A DNA stretch of 21,517 nucleotides from NCBI GenBank assembly GCA_966186595.1, contig CBIFWO010000016.1:1-21517 (forward strand), written 5' to 3'. The notes under the pieces are model-generated. The model was not told where the DNA came from, did no database searches, and saw only the letters and a program-made list of their open reading frames with translations. Shown here piece after piece: positions 21,093 to 21,517 of the stretch. A program made the position numbers and the translations under genes. Source of the stretch: JALRBM01 sp966186595. GTDB lineage: Bacteria; Patescibacteriota; Saccharimonadia; Saccharimonadales; Saccharimonadaceae. The number at the start of each line of letters is the position of its first letter. Position 1 is the first letter of the stretch.

Positions 21093-21209
21093 TTAACCCT
21101 GCCTTTGCTTATTCTTAGGTTTTTTCTTGTTGATGACACGTAGACGGCCTTTTCGGCGCACCAACTGGTCATCAGGACTGATTTTTTTGACACTCGCACG
21201 AACTTTCAT
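21093..21209 (-). CDS. rpmJ: Ribosomal protein bL36, zinc-free form
   Basis: 38 residues, the family's normal size. It opens MKVRASVKKI, has RRKGRLRVIN in the middle, and ends KNKQRQG, all typical of bL36. The zinc ligands (C-x2-C, C and H in the common form) are replaced: the first pair region reads SPDDQ and the later positions are Asn or Lys. It is thus a cysteine-less variant of this large-subunit protein. It lies between infA and rpsM in the standard order. GGAG is 12 bases upstream, rather far. The gene is short enough to be missed by automatic calling. Confidence 0.95.
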   Translation of the reverse strand: MKVRASVKKISPDDQLVRRKGRLRVINKKKPKNKQRQG

Positions 21210-21247
21210 GAGTGCGTAAAACTCCAGTTTCCGTTAAATTTAACTTG

Positions 21248-21517
21248 CTAGGCAGCGAGGCCGGGGTGCGACTTCTTCTGCCCATTTGCTTGAGAGGGGG
21301 TAAAACCTCCTTCTCCGTCTTTTGCGCGGTAGACGATTCTTCCCTTCGTGAGATCGTAAGGGGTCATCTCGACTTCCACGATATCGCCTGGTACCAATCG
21401 GATGTAGTGCTTGCGCATTTTACCCGAGATATGAGCGATAATTCTGTGACCGTTCTCCAGTTCGACAGCAAATTGCGTATTAGGCAGTGCTTCCACCACC
21501 TTTCCTCGCATTTTGAT
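21248..21517 (-). CDS. infA: Translation initiation factor IF-1, start outside the window
   Basis: 89 residues are visible. The frame is open to the window edge, with Ile-Lys before the first Met, and other IF-1 proteins carry several more N-terminal residues, so the real start is probably just beyond base 21517. The S1-like OB fold is clear: MRGKVVEALPNTQFAVELEN, then HISGKMRKHYIRLVPGD and TPYDLTKGRIVYR. IF-1 binds the A site of the small subunit during initiation. The family normally ends at GRIVYR plus one or two residues. Here about 24 more follow (AKDGEGGFTPSQANGQKKSH...), a polar Gly/Lys tail. It heads the visible ribosomal operon. Confidence 0.95.
   Translation of the reverse strand: MKMRGKVVEALPNTQFAVELENGHRIIAHISGKMRKHYIRLVPGDIVEVEMTPYDLTKGRIVYRAKDGEGGFTPSQANGQKKSHPGLAA

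Noticed and set aside
1..21517. CRISPR array, insertion sequence, prophage or recoded stop codons
   Set aside because: No spaced direct repeats, transposase or integrase was seen. TGA is used as a stop at several gene junctions, so the code is standard.

Overview
The window reads as a stretch of a small, compact bacterial chromosome, most likely a Patescibacteria/CPR member and, by inference, Candidatus Saccharibacteria (TM7). The grounds are the gene-dense layout with many 1-8 base overlaps, cysteine-free forms of bL36, bL33 and uS4, the pairing of a GT4 alpha-glucan synthase-like gene with GH57 and GH15 enzymes, and extended -10 promoters placed almost on top of start codons. TGA ends several genes, so the standard bacterial code applies and the TGA-recoded Gracilibacteria/Absconditabacteria are unlikely. 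Everything here was inferred from the sequence alone, without database searches.

Layout. Bases 1-776: the end of a Nudix hydrolase gene overlapping a GNAT acetyltransferase gene. Bases 788-2496: a likely accessory patch with an unrecognised 406-residue protein on the minus strand and, divergent from it, a stand-alone S74/intramolecular-chaperone domain. Bases 2493-5441: an MscS-type channel and an M13 metallopeptidase, divergent and apparently both leaderless. Bases 5541-10599: a tightly packed alpha-glucan operon (GT4, GH57, GH15, unknown 228-residue protein). Bases 10604-12771: bL33, three tRNAs (Thr-GGT on minus; Thr-TGT and Tyr-GTA on plus), a small two-helix membrane protein, a nucleoside deoxyribosyltransferase-like protein and a TPR protein. 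Bases 12830-16258 on minus: an operon of an unknown 79-residue protein, trpS, an RluA-type pseudouridine synthase and a HolB-like delta' subunit, headed by what looks like a classical ribosome-mediated attenuator with a leaderless leader peptide. Bases 16261-17403: an exported bactofilin-like membrane protein. Bases 17462-21517 on minus: infA-rpmJ-rpsM-rpsK-rpsD-rpoA-rplQ-rplM-rpsI, ended by a hairpin terminator.

Functional reading. The GT4-GH57-GH15 genes could make and break down an alpha-glucan store inside the cell. The minus-strand half is core information processing: ribosomal proteins, RNA polymerase alpha, tRNA charging, rRNA modification and the clamp loader. The most notable signal is the 1-2-3-4 set of complementary arms at 16130-16242 upstream of trpS. 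Its short leader ORF contains one Trp codon positioned so that a stalled ribosome would favour the antiterminator. A second theme is a group of genes whose -10 box lies 6-9 bases before the start codon, suggesting widespread leaderless mRNAs.
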